From NCBI GenBank assembly GCA_031363085.1, contig JANLTU010000248.1, positions 1 through 10,160 on the forward strand: a DNA stretch of 10,160 nucleotides. The letters run 5' to 3'. A model generated the notes under the pieces. The model worked only from the letters and a program-made list of their open reading frames with translations, ran no database searches and was not told the origin of the DNA. The stretch comes from UBA6921 sp031363085 (GTDB lineage: Bacteria; Pseudomonadota; Gammaproteobacteria; SG8-11). Both the position numbers and the translations under genes were made by a program. Numbering within the stretch: the stretch's first letter is position 1; each line of letters opens with the position of its first letter. This document shows, piece by piece, positions 1-6,317 of this stretch.

Positions 1-56
1 ACCGCTTGCTGCCCAGCGACTTGCTGATCAGCGCGTATCCGCCGATAGCCAAGTGA
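1..56 (+). CDS. 3' end of an unidentified upstream gene (partial)
   Basis: The frame beginning at base 3 is open from the window edge to a TGA at 54-56 and encodes the last 17 residues of a protein ending in LISAYPPIAK. Fifteen of these 17 codons end in G or C, as in the clear genes of this window; the competing frames have a stop or weaker codon bias. The piece is too short to assign a family. Confidence 0.45.
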   Translation, partial: RLLPSDLLISAYPPIAK

Positions 57-76
57 GAGCGCCGGGGTTCGCTTGC

Positions 77-163
77 ATGAAACGTTTCGAACATCAGACC
101 GTGCTTGCTGCGCGGGTGCCCTTCATTTACACCGAGCCGCAGCACACCAAGGTGTGGCAATGA
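77..163 (+). CDS. Possible 28-residue micro-ORF coupled to the next gene
   Basis: An ATG at 77 opens a 28-codon frame starting MKRFEHQTVL and ending in KVWQ. Its TGA (161-163) overlaps the ATG (160-162) of the next gene as ATGA. About 20 of 28 codons end in G or C, unlike the alternative frame over the same bases. The ribosome-binding site is poor: only a GGGG run at about 63-66. The frame stays open upstream to the window edge, but codon bias there favours another frame, so a start at 77 is the best guess. It could be a leader peptide that couples translation, or chance. I recognise no family. Confidence 0.3.
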   Translation: MKRFEHQTVLAARVPFIYTEPQHTKVWQ

Positions 164-696
164 GCCGCGCGCGCGGTGGCAAGCCGCGCCATGCGCCCGA
201 CCCGATCCGGTTAGCGCTGGCGTATTTCGACGCCTTGCATCAGGGGGATGCAGAGCGCATGGCCGGGTTTTTACATGCGGACACACTGACCGAATTTCAT
301 GCGTTGATATGCACTTTTCTGCGCGATGAAGCCGATGAGGGGCCGGATGCAGACGGCGAATACGCGGTGCGCGCGAAGCTCGCCGGAGACGGCCTGACCC
401 TGGAGGAAGCGCTGGCGGTTTCACCGCTGCGAATGTGGTCGCGCGTGCTTGCGCCCGTCATTTCCGCTGGTGCGTTTCTGGACCCGCCTGAGATTCTGGG
501 CGAGGTGCCGGAGGGCGACCAGATTATCCACGTATTGACACGCATCAGTTGTAGTGCAGGCGAGTACCGGGAAACCGCGCTGGAGGTCTTGAGTTTTTGG
601 TACGACGGCCGGGACTGGTGGCTGGATGCCGGCAAGAAAATACACGGCCTCGCCAGTGCGTTACGCAACCGGCGCCGGTCCACCCGCAGTCATTAA
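160..696 (+). CDS. Hypothetical protein, NTF2/SnoaL-like N-terminal segment
   Basis: This gene encodes a 178-residue cytoplasmic protein with no signal peptide or membrane segment. I chose the ATG at 160 because an AAGGTG Shine-Dalgarno lies five bases upstream; a frame reaching back to a TTG at 73 has poor codon bias and a Cys/His-rich sequence unlike the rest. The segment PIRLALAYFDALHQGDAERM, followed by a predicted loop and hydrophobic strands, resembles the first helix of NTF2-like proteins (an amphipathic helix with an LHQGD turn). The C-terminal VLSFWYDGRDWWLDAG looks like the last strands of that fold. No catalytic residues can be assigned. The extreme C terminus is Arg-rich (RNRRRSTRSH). 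The fold call is an inference from pattern alone. The gene may be coupled to the micro-ORF in front of it. Confidence 0.7.
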   Translation: MSRARGGKPRHAPDPIRLALAYFDALHQGDAERMAGFLHADTLTEFHALICTFLRDEADEGPDADGEYAVRAKLAGDGLTLEEALAVSPLRMWSRVLAPVISAGAFLDPPEILGEVPEGDQIIHVLTRISCSAGEYRETALEVLSFWYDGRDWWLDAGKKIHGLASALRNRRRSTRSH

Positions 697-730
697 CAAC
701 CTACAGTCCGAAAATATCCTGCGGATTCCG

Positions 731-922
731 ATGCTCAACCTCAAGGCGGTTGCCGCACGCTTTACCGGCGTGCGCAGCGGGTGCGGCGTGCTCAAGGTGT
801 CGGCGAGCGCCCTTACCCGGCAGGAGTTTGTCGGCTTGCACGCCCGATACGATTCCGCTAACGTGACTTGCATAACACCTACAAAGATAGCCTCCCCATG
901 CGCATCGCCGCCGCTCTGTTAA
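731..922 (+). other. Coding-like stretch in the gap before the DUF3108 gene
   Basis: The roughly 200-base gap between the NTF2-like gene and the DUF3108 gene contains an ATG-started 63-codon frame. About 80% of its first 47 codons end in G or C, clearly more than at first and second positions, which is a coding-like pattern. The peptide starts MLNLKAVAARFTGV and matches no family I know. It has no good ribosome-binding site and runs 25 bases into the next gene, where its character is lost after about base 870. It may be a small gene, a gene remnant, or chance. I see no terminator in this gap. Confidence 0.2.
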
Positions 923-1596
923 TCGCCCTGTGGGCAACCACCGCCCCTGCGGGCTCGCTGCCGGAGCGCTTTACCGCCATCTATGTCGTGAAAAAAGGCT
1001 TCATTGATATCGGTGAAGTGCGCCGCACACTCACCCCCGGCGCTAATGGCCGCTACGTGTTTGAATCGGTAACATCGACCAGCGGCGTCGCCGCGTGGAT
1101 CGCCAAAGGCAGCATCGTCGAACGCAGCACCTGGGCACTGAAAAACGCCGCGATTCAGCCGCTGGAATATTCTTACGAGCGCACCTTCGGCAAGGGTAAA
1201 CAAGTCAAGCTCGACTTCGATTGGGACAAAAACACCGTCACCAACAGCGTCAACAACGACCCGTGGGTGATGCCACTTGAACCTGGCACCTTGGACAAAC
1301 TGATTTACCAGATCGCCTTGATGCGCGACATGGCGCCGGGCAAACGCGACTACAGCTACAAAATCGCCGATGGCGGCAAAACCAAAATCTACCAGGCTGT
1401 GGTGCTGGGCGAGGAAGAAACCGAAACTCCGGCGGGTAAATATCACACCGTCAAAATCACCCGCATCGGCGACAAGCGCGGCACTACCCTATGGTGTGCG
1501 CCCAAGCTTAATTATTTACCGGTGCGCATCGAACAAACCGATGACGATGAGTTCGTCGCCGTACTCAAGTCGGTGGATGGCATCGTCGCGAAGTAA
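898..1596 (+). CDS. DUF3108 domain-containing exported protein
   Basis: This gene encodes 232 residues and is predicted to be periplasmic. The ATG at 898 is preferred because it places a clean signal peptide at the N terminus (MRIAAALLIALWATTAPAGS, likely cleavage after Ala18); a TTG at 868 would add ten unsuitable residues. The mature part begins with LPERFTAIYVVKKGFIDIGE and contains alternating beta-strand sequence, SYERTFGKGKQVKLDFDW and a C-terminal region with LWCAPKLNYLPVRIEQ. This order is typical of DUF3108, a family of exported proteins of about 230-260 residues. The function is unknown; an envelope role is usually assumed from the signal peptide and the lipocalin-like beta structure. 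No strong Shine-Dalgarno is visible. Two hairpins follow the stop. Confidence 0.9.
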   Translation: MRIAAALLIALWATTAPAGSLPERFTAIYVVKKGFIDIGEVRRTLTPGANGRYVFESVTSTSGVAAWIAKGSIVERSTWALKNAAIQPLEYSYERTFGKGKQVKLDFDWDKNTVTNSVNNDPWVMPLEPGTLDKLIYQIALMRDMAPGKRDYSYKIADGGKTKIYQAVVLGEEETETPAGKYHTVKITRIGDKRGTTLWCAPKLNYLPVRIEQTDDDEFVAVLKSVDGIVAK

Positions 1597-1614
1597 AATT
1601 TTCCCGGCTAAATA

Positions 1615-1648
1615 CACCCCTGCTGACAGCAGGCTGTCAGCAGGGGTG
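1615..1648. repeat. Perfect 16-bp inverted repeat, terminator-like hairpin
   Basis: The left arm CACCCCTGCTGACAGC (1615-1630) and right arm GCTGTCAGCAGGGGTG (1633-1648) are exact reverse complements separated by AG, so the tip would open to a four-base loop. The stem is GC-rich and very stable. It starts 18 bases after the stop of the DUF3108 gene, which suits transcription termination or 3'-end protection. No U-tract follows on either strand, so it is not a textbook intrinsic terminator. A REP-like element or protein-binding palindrome is also possible. Confidence 0.75.
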
Positions 1649-1661
1649 GCGTACTCTCCCG

Positions 1662-1686
1662 GTCACGTTTCACAGCGAAACGTGAC
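1662..1686. repeat. Perfect 10-bp inverted repeat with 5-base loop
   Basis: GTCACGTTTC (1662-1671) and GAAACGTGAC (1677-1686) are exact complements around the loop ACAGC. The hairpin lies 13 bases after the first one and 15 bases before the GGAG of the following SnoaL-like gene. It would sit in that gene's 5' leader or act as an operator. There is no U-tract. The sequence is unrelated to the first hairpin. Confidence 0.7.
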
Positions 1687-1713
1687 TTCCACACACACTA
1701 CGGAGAGCGCACC

Positions 1714-2124
1714 ATGTCCACCGCACGACATAAACCGCATGAAAATAATTTTGATCCGGTCGACACCGTCACCCGGCTCATCCAGGCCGTCAATCAGGGC
1801 GACCTTGAAACCGTCGTTGCCTGCCATGAAACTGATGCAACCCTGATTGTTCAACCTGGGCGGACCGCAACCGGAACTCAGGCCATTCGGGAAGCGTACG
1901 CCGGATTTATCGCTATGCAGATGACCATCACATCGCAGACCCACAAGACCATCCAAGCCGGCGCGAGCGTACTGTTCATTTCAAAATGGACCGCCACCGG
2001 CATCGCCCCGGATGGAACCGCTGTGAACATGGGCGGCACCTCCTCGGACGTGCTGCGCCGACAATCTGATGGGCGCTGGTTGATCGCTATCGACAACCCG
2101 TTCGGGGCGGCGATTCTGGATTAA
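1714..2124 (+). CDS. SnoaL/DUF4440-like (NTF2-fold) protein
   Basis: This gene encodes 136 residues with no signal peptide. The start ATG has GGAG (1702-1705) eight bases upstream. The layout is that of small YybH/DUF4440-type NTF2-fold proteins: an N-terminal helix VTRLIQAVNQGDLETVVACH, a strand with ATLIVQPGRTATGTQAIREAY, then strands VLFISKWTATGIAPDG and TSSDVLRRQSDGRWLIAIDNPF. The motif DGRWLIAIDNPFG near the C terminus is typical of the family. Such proteins often bind small hydrophobic ligands or act as ketosteroid-isomerase-like enzymes, but nothing here fixes a substrate. The gene lies between two perfect hairpins and the GFA gene and is probably transcribed separately from DUF3108. 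Confidence 0.85.
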   Translation: MSTARHKPHENNFDPVDTVTRLIQAVNQGDLETVVACHETDATLIVQPGRTATGTQAIREAYAGFIAMQMTITSQTHKTIQAGASVLFISKWTATGIAPDGTAVNMGGTSSDVLRRQSDGRWLIAIDNPFGAAILD

Positions 2125-2178
2125 CCCGAGGCGTATACCGAGCAATCTCATAGTCGCTGCATAACGAGGAAGAAAAAA

Positions 2179-2577
2179 ATGATACGAGGAAGCTGTTGTT
2201 GCGGGGCAATTAAATTTGAACTCTCGGCGGCACCCAGCATGATGGGCACCTGTCATTGCTCGCGTTGCCGGAAGGTGGGTGCAAGCACATTTGTGTTCGT
2301 AACAAAAGCCACGTTTCGCTGGGTTCAGGGTCACGAATTTGTGTCGCATTACGAACCTGAGCCACCCTTTAAAGACCTCCGCTGCTTCTGCCAGAAATGC
2401 GGCACGGCGCTGGGTGAGCTCGACTCGCAGCAAGACTCTTTTCCGATTGCGGCCAACTGTCTGGACGACGATCCCAAAGTGCGCAATCGGTTTCACGAGT
2501 TCGTCAACAGCAAGCCGGCGTGGTATGAGATTTGCGATGGGGTGGAACAGTTTCAGGAGTATCCAGTCCAGCCGTAG
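2179..2577 (+). CDS. GFA family (glutathione-dependent formaldehyde-activating-like) zinc protein
   Basis: This gene encodes 132 residues. A strong GAGGAAG Shine-Dalgarno (2166-2172) lies six bases before the ATG. The cysteine pattern is diagnostic of the GFA/CENP-V fold: GSCCCGAI with Cys6-8, a CHCSRC cluster with Cys25, Cys27 and Cys30, and CFCQKCG with Cys69, Cys71 and Cys74. These would hold two zinc ions. The length is usual for the family. The founding member, Gfa of Paracoccus, was described as speeding glutathione-formaldehyde adduct formation, but most homologues have no proven activity and that role is disputed. The gene precedes a regulator and an alkylation-repair glycosylase, so a role in reactive aldehyde or alkyl stress is possible but not shown. 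Confidence 0.9.
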   Translation: MIRGSCCCGAIKFELSAAPSMMGTCHCSRCRKVGASTFVFVTKATFRWVQGHEFVSHYEPEPPFKDLRCFCQKCGTALGELDSQQDSFPIAANCLDDDPKVRNRFHEFVNSKPAWYEICDGVEQFQEYPVQP

Positions 2578-2644
2578 GGTGGCTCGTGGAGCGAGGCTCG
2601 TAGTTGTGGAAGTGCCTAATATAACCATTATTGATTAAACCAGC

Positions 2645-3364
2645 ATGCGCCGCGCCGACCGCCTGTTCCAGATCATTCAACTGCTGCGCACCCACCGGGT
2701 GCTTACCGCACGGCAAGTGGCGGACAAGCTGGAAGTGTCGATGCGCACGGTGTATCGCGACATCGCCGATTTGCTCGCAAGCGGCGTGCCGATTGAAGGC
2801 GAGGCCGGCATCGGCTACGCACTGCGTCGCGGTTACGATCTGCCGCCGCTGATGTTCGACAAGGAGGAAATCCTCGCCCTGGCCCTGGGCGCGCGCATCG
2901 TGCAAAGCTGGTCCGACGCGAAGCTCGCGGCGGCGGCGGAGCGCGCGCTGGAACGCATTCAACTGATTCTGCCGGAGAAACTCAAACCGGCGCTGCTGGG
3001 CGCGTACCTGCACTCGCCCGCCGTGCTGATTACGCGTGAGGCGGCGCGCAGCATGGAGCAACTACGTGGCGCCATCGACACGCAGCATAAGGTCTGTTTT
3101 GATTACGTGCGCGCAGACCGTGCCGCCAGTACCCGCACCGTGTGGCCGCTGGGCCTGTTTTTCTGGAGCACCGGCTGGACCTTGGGTGCGTGGTGCGAGC
3201 TGCGCCAAAGCCTGCGTAATTTTCGCATCGACCGCATGACGCGGGTGGCAACGCTGGATGAAATCTACACACCGGAATCCGGCCGCAGCCTCGACGACCT
3301 GTTGCGCACCGAATTTGAGAAGCCATGTTTTGAACTCACGACTACACGCGAGAAATCACCATGA
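2645..3364 (+). CDS. YafY-type HTH and WYL domain transcriptional regulator
   Basis: This gene encodes a 239-residue cytoplasmic DNA-binding regulator. Residues 1-64 form a DeoR-like winged helix-turn-helix: RRADRLFQIIQLLR, then LTARQVADKLEVSMRTVYRDI (helix-turn-helix about 20-41) and a wing ending GIGYALRRGYDLPPLMF. After a helical middle (about 70-135) comes a WYL-type ligand-sensing domain with FDYVRADRAASTRTVWPLGL and WTLGAWCELRQSLRNFRIDR; the eponymous W-Y-L is changed to WTL. Family members often sense nucleic acid or nucleotide signals and repress or activate DNA-damage and stress genes. The stop overlaps the ATG of tag as ATGA, so tag is probably co-transcribed and may be controlled by this protein. 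No clear Shine-Dalgarno is visible. The 67-base gap upstream has an AT-rich patch (2617-2637) that could hold a promoter. Confidence 0.93.
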   Translation: MRRADRLFQIIQLLRTHRVLTARQVADKLEVSMRTVYRDIADLLASGVPIEGEAGIGYALRRGYDLPPLMFDKEEILALALGARIVQSWSDAKLAAAAERALERIQLILPEKLKPALLGAYLHSPAVLITREAARSMEQLRGAIDTQHKVCFDYVRADRAASTRTVWPLGLFFWSTGWTLGAWCELRQSLRNFRIDRMTRVATLDEIYTPESGRSLDDLLRTEFEKPCFELTTTREKSP

Positions 3365-3933
3365 AACAAGCCACGCAACGCTGCGCCTGGGCCGGCACCG
3401 ATCCGCTGTATGGCGCGTACCACGACACCGAATGGGGCGTGCCGCTACACGACGATCAACGTCTATTTGAATTTCTGATGCTGGAAGGCGCACAGGCCGG
3501 GCTGTCGTGGATCACCATCCTGCGTAAGCGTGACAATTACCGCGCGGCGTTCGATCACTTCGATGCCGAGAAAATCGCCCGCTACAGCGCGAAGAAAATT
3601 GAGCGCCTGCTGCAAGATCCCGGCATCGTGCGCAACCGTTTGAAGGTCGCCGCCGCCGTGAGCAACGCGCAGGCCTTCCTCAAGGTGCAGAAAGAATTCG
3701 GCGGTTTTGATCGTTACCTGTGGCAGTTCGTCGGCGGCGCGCCGCTTCAGAATTGCTGGAAAACACACAAGCAAGTTCCGACCTCCACCGCAGAGTCCGA
3801 CGCCATGAGCAAGGACTTAAAAAAACGCGGCTTCAAATTCGTCGGCTCAACCATTTGCTACGCACACATGCAAGCCTGCGGCATGGTGAACGACCACACC
3901 GTCGATTGCTTCCGGCATCGCGAATTGTCGTGA
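3361..3933 (+). CDS. tag: DNA-3-methyladenine glycosylase I
   Basis: This 190-residue base-excision-repair enzyme cleaves the N-glycosidic bond of 3-methyladenine in alkylated DNA, leaving an abasic site. The length and sequence match the Tag family end to end. The zinc snap is present: Cys8 and His21 near the N terminus pair with His179 and Cys183 near the C terminus. By alignment with E. coli Tag, Glu42 corresponds to Glu38, Trp50 to Trp46 and Tyr20 to Tyr16 in the base-recognition pocket; the stretch LEGAQAGLSWITILRKR is strongly conserved. The start overlaps the stop of the upstream regulator (ATGA), and the DUF1801 gene begins one base after its stop. Expression is therefore probably tied to the regulator rather than being constitutive, as tag is in E. 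coli. Confidence 0.97.
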   Translation: MKQATQRCAWAGTDPLYGAYHDTEWGVPLHDDQRLFEFLMLEGAQAGLSWITILRKRDNYRAAFDHFDAEKIARYSAKKIERLLQDPGIVRNRLKVAAAVSNAQAFLKVQKEFGGFDRYLWQFVGGAPLQNCWKTHKQVPTSTAESDAMSKDLKKRGFKFVGSTICYAHMQACGMVNDHTVDCFRHRELS

Positions 3934-3934
3934 C

Positions 3935-4324
3935 ATGGCGCGCGGAGGCAGCGTAGCGCCTGACGATATTCTTGCGCCGCACACGCCCGCAATCCGCGCG
4001 CTGTGTGAACGTCTACGCGCACTGGTACGCGACACCTTACCGAGCGCAACCGAACACGGCTACGCAGGCTGGCACGCGCTTGGCTACCGACATCCCGCCG
4101 CCGGTTATGTCAGCGGCATTTTTCCGTATGCGCACCACGTGCGCTTGCTGTTCGAACACGGCGTGCTGCTGCACGACCCGGAACAACGCCTGCGCGGCGA
4201 CGGCAAACAGGTGCGCTATCTTGAATTTCGAAATGCAGAGGACATCGACGCCAACGTGATCCGGGCATTCCTACTGGAGGCGGTAGCGCTGAAAACAACG
4301 ACACGCGGCACTGGGCATATTTAG
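3935..4324 (+). CDS. DUF1801 (YdhG-like) protein
   Basis: This gene encodes a 129-residue cytoplasmic protein. The segments IRALCERLRALVRDTLPSAT, GYAGWHALGYRHP, SGIFPYAHHVRLLFEHGVLL and GKQVRYLEFRNAEDI follow the order seen in DUF1801 proteins, a small alpha/beta family also called YdhG-like. No enzymatic activity is established for the family. The ATG lies one base after the tag stop, so translation is probably coupled to tag; no separate Shine-Dalgarno is evident. The first ten residues (MARGGSVAPD) are outside the conserved domain, so a slightly later start is possible. The gene closes the + strand block, and the next gene is convergent. Confidence 0.85.
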   Translation: MARGGSVAPDDILAPHTPAIRALCERLRALVRDTLPSATEHGYAGWHALGYRHPAAGYVSGIFPYAHHVRLLFEHGVLLHDPEQRLRGDGKQVRYLEFRNAEDIDANVIRAFLLEAVALKTTTRGTGHI

Positions 4325-4394
4325 TGTGAAGGGATTCCGACGACTCTATCGCTTAACCTTCAGCTCTTGCACTCGACTGTACTAATGCCGTTTC

Positions 4395-4411
4395 CAGGTT
4401 GAATAAACCTG
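4395..4411. repeat. Small inverted repeat in the convergent gap
   Basis: The 192-base gap between the convergent DUF1801 and kinase genes holds a 6-bp perfect stem, CAGGTT/AACCTG, around the loop GAATA. It lacks a U-tract on either strand and is weak, so a terminator role is only possible. I see nothing else convincing in this gap. Confidence 0.25.
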
Positions 4412-4516
4412 CGCAGCGAGCACTACAATCGTAGCCGCGCACAGCAGAGCTATTTTCTGTTCTACGCGACAATAAAATTCATGCCTACAGCGGATGTGCG
4501 ATGCGCCACGAGGCGG

Positions 4517-5023
4517 TCAGTTGTCCGTAGAAATGAAACGGATGTCGCGTCCGGTGCACTCGGCGTCAACGAGCGGCTCCCACATGTCGCTGGCCCTGTC
4601 GAAGATCGGGTCAGGAACTTCCATGGAAAAAGTGGCGCCCTTCTGCCGATTGCGCTCTCGCACCCGCTCTCGTCTTACCTCTCTGGTGGCGTCGAGCACA
4701 TAGACTGTGTAGTTGTACCCGGCAGCGTCTATGCGTGCAAAGAGGCTCTGGCGGTCACATTGCTGTATCAGGCCAAGTTCCAAAATGGTGTCCGTGCCGG
4801 CGTCGATAAACTCACGGGTCAACTTCCAGATCTGTTCAATGCACCGGCTCTTGCGCTCAATATACCATTCGATGACTCCGGTCGTAGGTCGATCCGGCCT
4901 GAACAACGTGGCCATCCAATCGTCAAGAATGAGGCGCGGTGCGGCGTGACGCTGGGTGAGTTGCGCGGCAAACGTGGACTTGCCCGCCCCGACCGGTCCT
5001 TCGACTAAGTGAATATGTGCCAC
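4517..5023 (-). CDS. P-loop ATPase/kinase of the AAA_33 type
   Basis: This gene encodes 168 residues, starting from a GTG whose complement is at 5021-5023. That start is chosen because GGAGGG lies directly upstream at a usable distance and the protein then begins VAHIHLVEG immediately before the Walker A motif GPVGAGKST (residues 9-17). A frame extending to 5152 would add 43 Cys-rich residues and overlap the tlpA-like gene. RLILDDWMATLFRPDRP is a typical substrate-side or Walker B-like acidic stretch for this family, and RERVRERNRQKGATF looks like the Arg-rich lid. Members phosphorylate small molecules, nucleosides or antibiotics, or have no known substrate; none can be named here. It stands alone, 118 bases downstream of the cytochrome operon on the same strand. 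A TAAAAT -10-like hexamer (5056-5061) suggests its own promoter, but no good -35 is seen. Confidence 0.82.
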   Translation of the reverse strand: MAHIHLVEGPVGAGKSTFAAQLTQRHAAPRLILDDWMATLFRPDRPTTGVIEWYIERKSRCIEQIWKLTREFIDAGTDTILELGLIQQCDRQSLFARIDAAGYNYTVYVLDATREVRRERVRERNRQKGATFSMEVPDPIFDRASDMWEPLVDAECTGRDIRFISTDN

Positions 5024-5089
5024 GGAACCCTCCAGAACATGCGCTGCGTAACTCCATTTTAATTCGAGGACGGGTGTTGCACATGGCGG

Positions 5090-5101
5090 TGCGCCGGCGC
5101 A
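5090..5101. repeat. 12-bp GC-rich palindrome after the cytochrome biogenesis operon
   Basis: TGCGCCGGCGCA is a perfect palindrome about 40 bases past the stop of the tlpA-like gene on the - strand. It could belong to a Rho-type or non-canonical termination region or be an operator for the kinase gene. There is no loop and no U-tract, so the role is a guess. Confidence 0.2.
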
Positions 5102-5141
5102 ACAGACGCTGGATTCATCACGTCCCACTCCGCAACATGGG

Positions 5142-5678
5142 TTAGTCGGCAATACTGCGGATCAGTGTCAGCCACTCCGGGCTGTCCCACGGCTGCGCGC
5201 CACCGACGACGCGCCGCACGCTACCGTCGGCGGTGATCAGATAAGTCGACGGATAGGCGCGCACGCCCAGCACCGAGCGCGCGACGCGCATGTCGGCGTC
5301 CTGCCAGTTGCTGAAGGTAATTTTGCGCTCGATCAGAAATTCACGCACCACGTGGTCGTCGGCGTCGACCGACATGCCAAGCACCGCGAAGCGCTGTGGA
5401 TCAAGCTGCTCGGACAGCCGCTGCAAACTGGGTAATTCTTTGCGGCAGGGTGCACACCAAGTCGCCCAGACATTCAGCACCAGCACCTTGCCGGCGAACT
5501 GCGCCGTGCTCACCGCCTCGCCTTTCAAGTTGACGAGGTGCAGTTCGGGGAAGCGGGCACCGGCGTCCACATAGGCTGCGGGCGGTAGTGATGTTTTAGA
5601 AGTATCGCAGGCGGTTAAATTTGCGAGCACACCGCACAGCGCCAGCGCAACCCAACCGCAGCGCCTCAAGTGCCTCAT
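5142..5678 (-). CDS. TlpA/ResA/CcsX-like thioredoxin lipoprotein
   Basis: This 178-residue protein is predicted to be a periplasmic thiol-disulfide reductase. The N terminus has a signal sequence ending in the lipobox LTAC (Cys24). The next residue is Asp25, which in enterobacteria retains lipoproteins in the inner membrane. The thioredoxin fold follows: FPELHLVNLKGEAVSTAQF, then VWATWCAPCRKE with the catalytic CAPC at Cys75-Cys78, and the cis-proline in AYPSTYLI (Pro143). In System II this protein would keep the CXXCH cysteines of apocytochrome c reduced before haem attachment. The start lies three bases after the stop of the TPR gene, so translation is probably coupled. It is the last gene of the operon. 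Lipid anchoring replaces the uncleaved transmembrane anchor of Bacillus ResA. Confidence 0.93.
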   Translation of the reverse strand: MRHLRRCGWVALALCGVLANLTACDTSKTSLPPAAYVDAGARFPELHLVNLKGEAVSTAQFAGKVLVLNVWATWCAPCRKELPSLQRLSEQLDPQRFAVLGMSVDADDHVVREFLIERKITFSNWQDADMRVARSVLGVRAYPSTYLITADGSVRRVVGGAQPWDSPEWLTLIRSIAD

Positions 5679-5681
5679 GGG

Positions 5682-6317
5682 TTATTTCTTGGCGGGGCCG
5701 GCTGCGCCTGCCACACCAGAATTCGGCATAGACGGCTGCGGTTGCTGATTAGGATTCGGGCCTTTGATGCGGCCTAACTGTTCTTCCCACTCCCATAACG
5801 CGGCGCGTGCTTTGGGCACATAGGGATCATTGGGCGTTCTGGATAAATGAATGTAAGCGCGCATCGCACCCAGCGCGCCTTCGTAATCTTTCAGTCCTTC
5901 CATGGCCTCGGCCAGCCCCCAATAGGCATTGGCTTGCTCCGGATGCAATTGCGTTGCGAGGTTGAATTCGTTGCCGGCGTCTTCGTATTGCTGCAAGCCT
6001 AATAAGGCGAAGCCCAGATTCACATGCGCTTCCGGCATACGCGGCGCAATCTCGAGCACACGCTGGAATGCGGTTGCGGCATATTCGTAGCGCTTGGCGT
6101 GCAGCAACGCGACGCCTTGATCAAAACGAATCGTCACTTCGTGGTCGGCATTGGCATCTTCCGGTACTGCGGGTAGCGGCGCAGGTGCGCGGGATGCGGG
6201 CGTGGCCGGTCCCAGATCGCGCATCAGGGTGATGAACATACCGCCCATCACCACGACTGCCAGCAAAGACAACAGGGTCGTGACATTTTCAATCGGGTTA
6301 CGTACTGCGTGCGTCAT
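5682..6317 (-). CDS. Membrane-anchored periplasmic TPR protein in the cytochrome c biogenesis operon
   Basis: This gene encodes 211 residues. The ATG at 6315-6317 overlaps the ccsA stop as ATGA; longer upstream frames run through ccsA and are discarded. Residues 12-32 form one transmembrane helix, probably with the N terminus inside. A Pro/Ala-rich linker (about 36-56) leads to three tetratricopeptide-like repeats at about 62-92, 95-126 and 129-159. A low-complexity tail rich in Pro, Gln, Gly and Ala ends in GPAKK. TPR domains bind peptides. In System I, the CcmH/CycH and NrfG TPR domains bind apocytochrome C termini, and an analogous chaperone role here is inferred from operon position. It is not a standard named part of System II. 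Confidence 0.88.
   Translation of the reverse strand: MTHAVRNPIENVTTLLSLLAVVVMGGMFITLMRDLGPATPASRAPAPLPAVPEDANADHEVTIRFDQGVALLHAKRYEYAATAFQRVLEIAPRMPEAHVNLGFALLGLQQYEDAGNEFNLATQLHPEQANAYWGLAEAMEGLKDYEGALGAMRAYIHLSRTPNDPYVPKARAALWEWEEQLGRIKGPNPNQQPQPSMPNSGVAGAAGPAKK

Noticed and set aside
919..1446. 175-residue antisense frame opposite the DUF3108 gene
   Set aside because: It lies wholly within a clear gene with a signal peptide. Its Phe/Val/His-rich sequence is the usual mirror of GC-rich codons, and no family is recognisable.
1615..1648. Standard Rho-independent terminator
   Set aside because: The stem is excellent but no run of T follows on either strand, so it was recorded as an inverted repeat with a possible termination role.
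1981..3061. Long - strand frames opposite the SnoaL-like, GFA and regulator genes
   Set aside because: They cross several well-supported + strand genes, and their translations are Arg/His/Ala-rich without domains. They are explained as shadows of high third-position GC.
4481..5008. 175-residue + strand frame opposite the kinase
   Set aside because: The opposite strand carries a Walker A motif and a good ribosome-binding site. The + strand frame has no recognisable motif.
5024..5152. N-terminal extension of the P-loop kinase to 5152 on the - strand
   Set aside because: The added 43 residues are Cys-rich and not kinase-like, they overlap the tlpA-like gene, and a GTG with GGAGGG upstream sits immediately before the conserved start of the P-loop fold.
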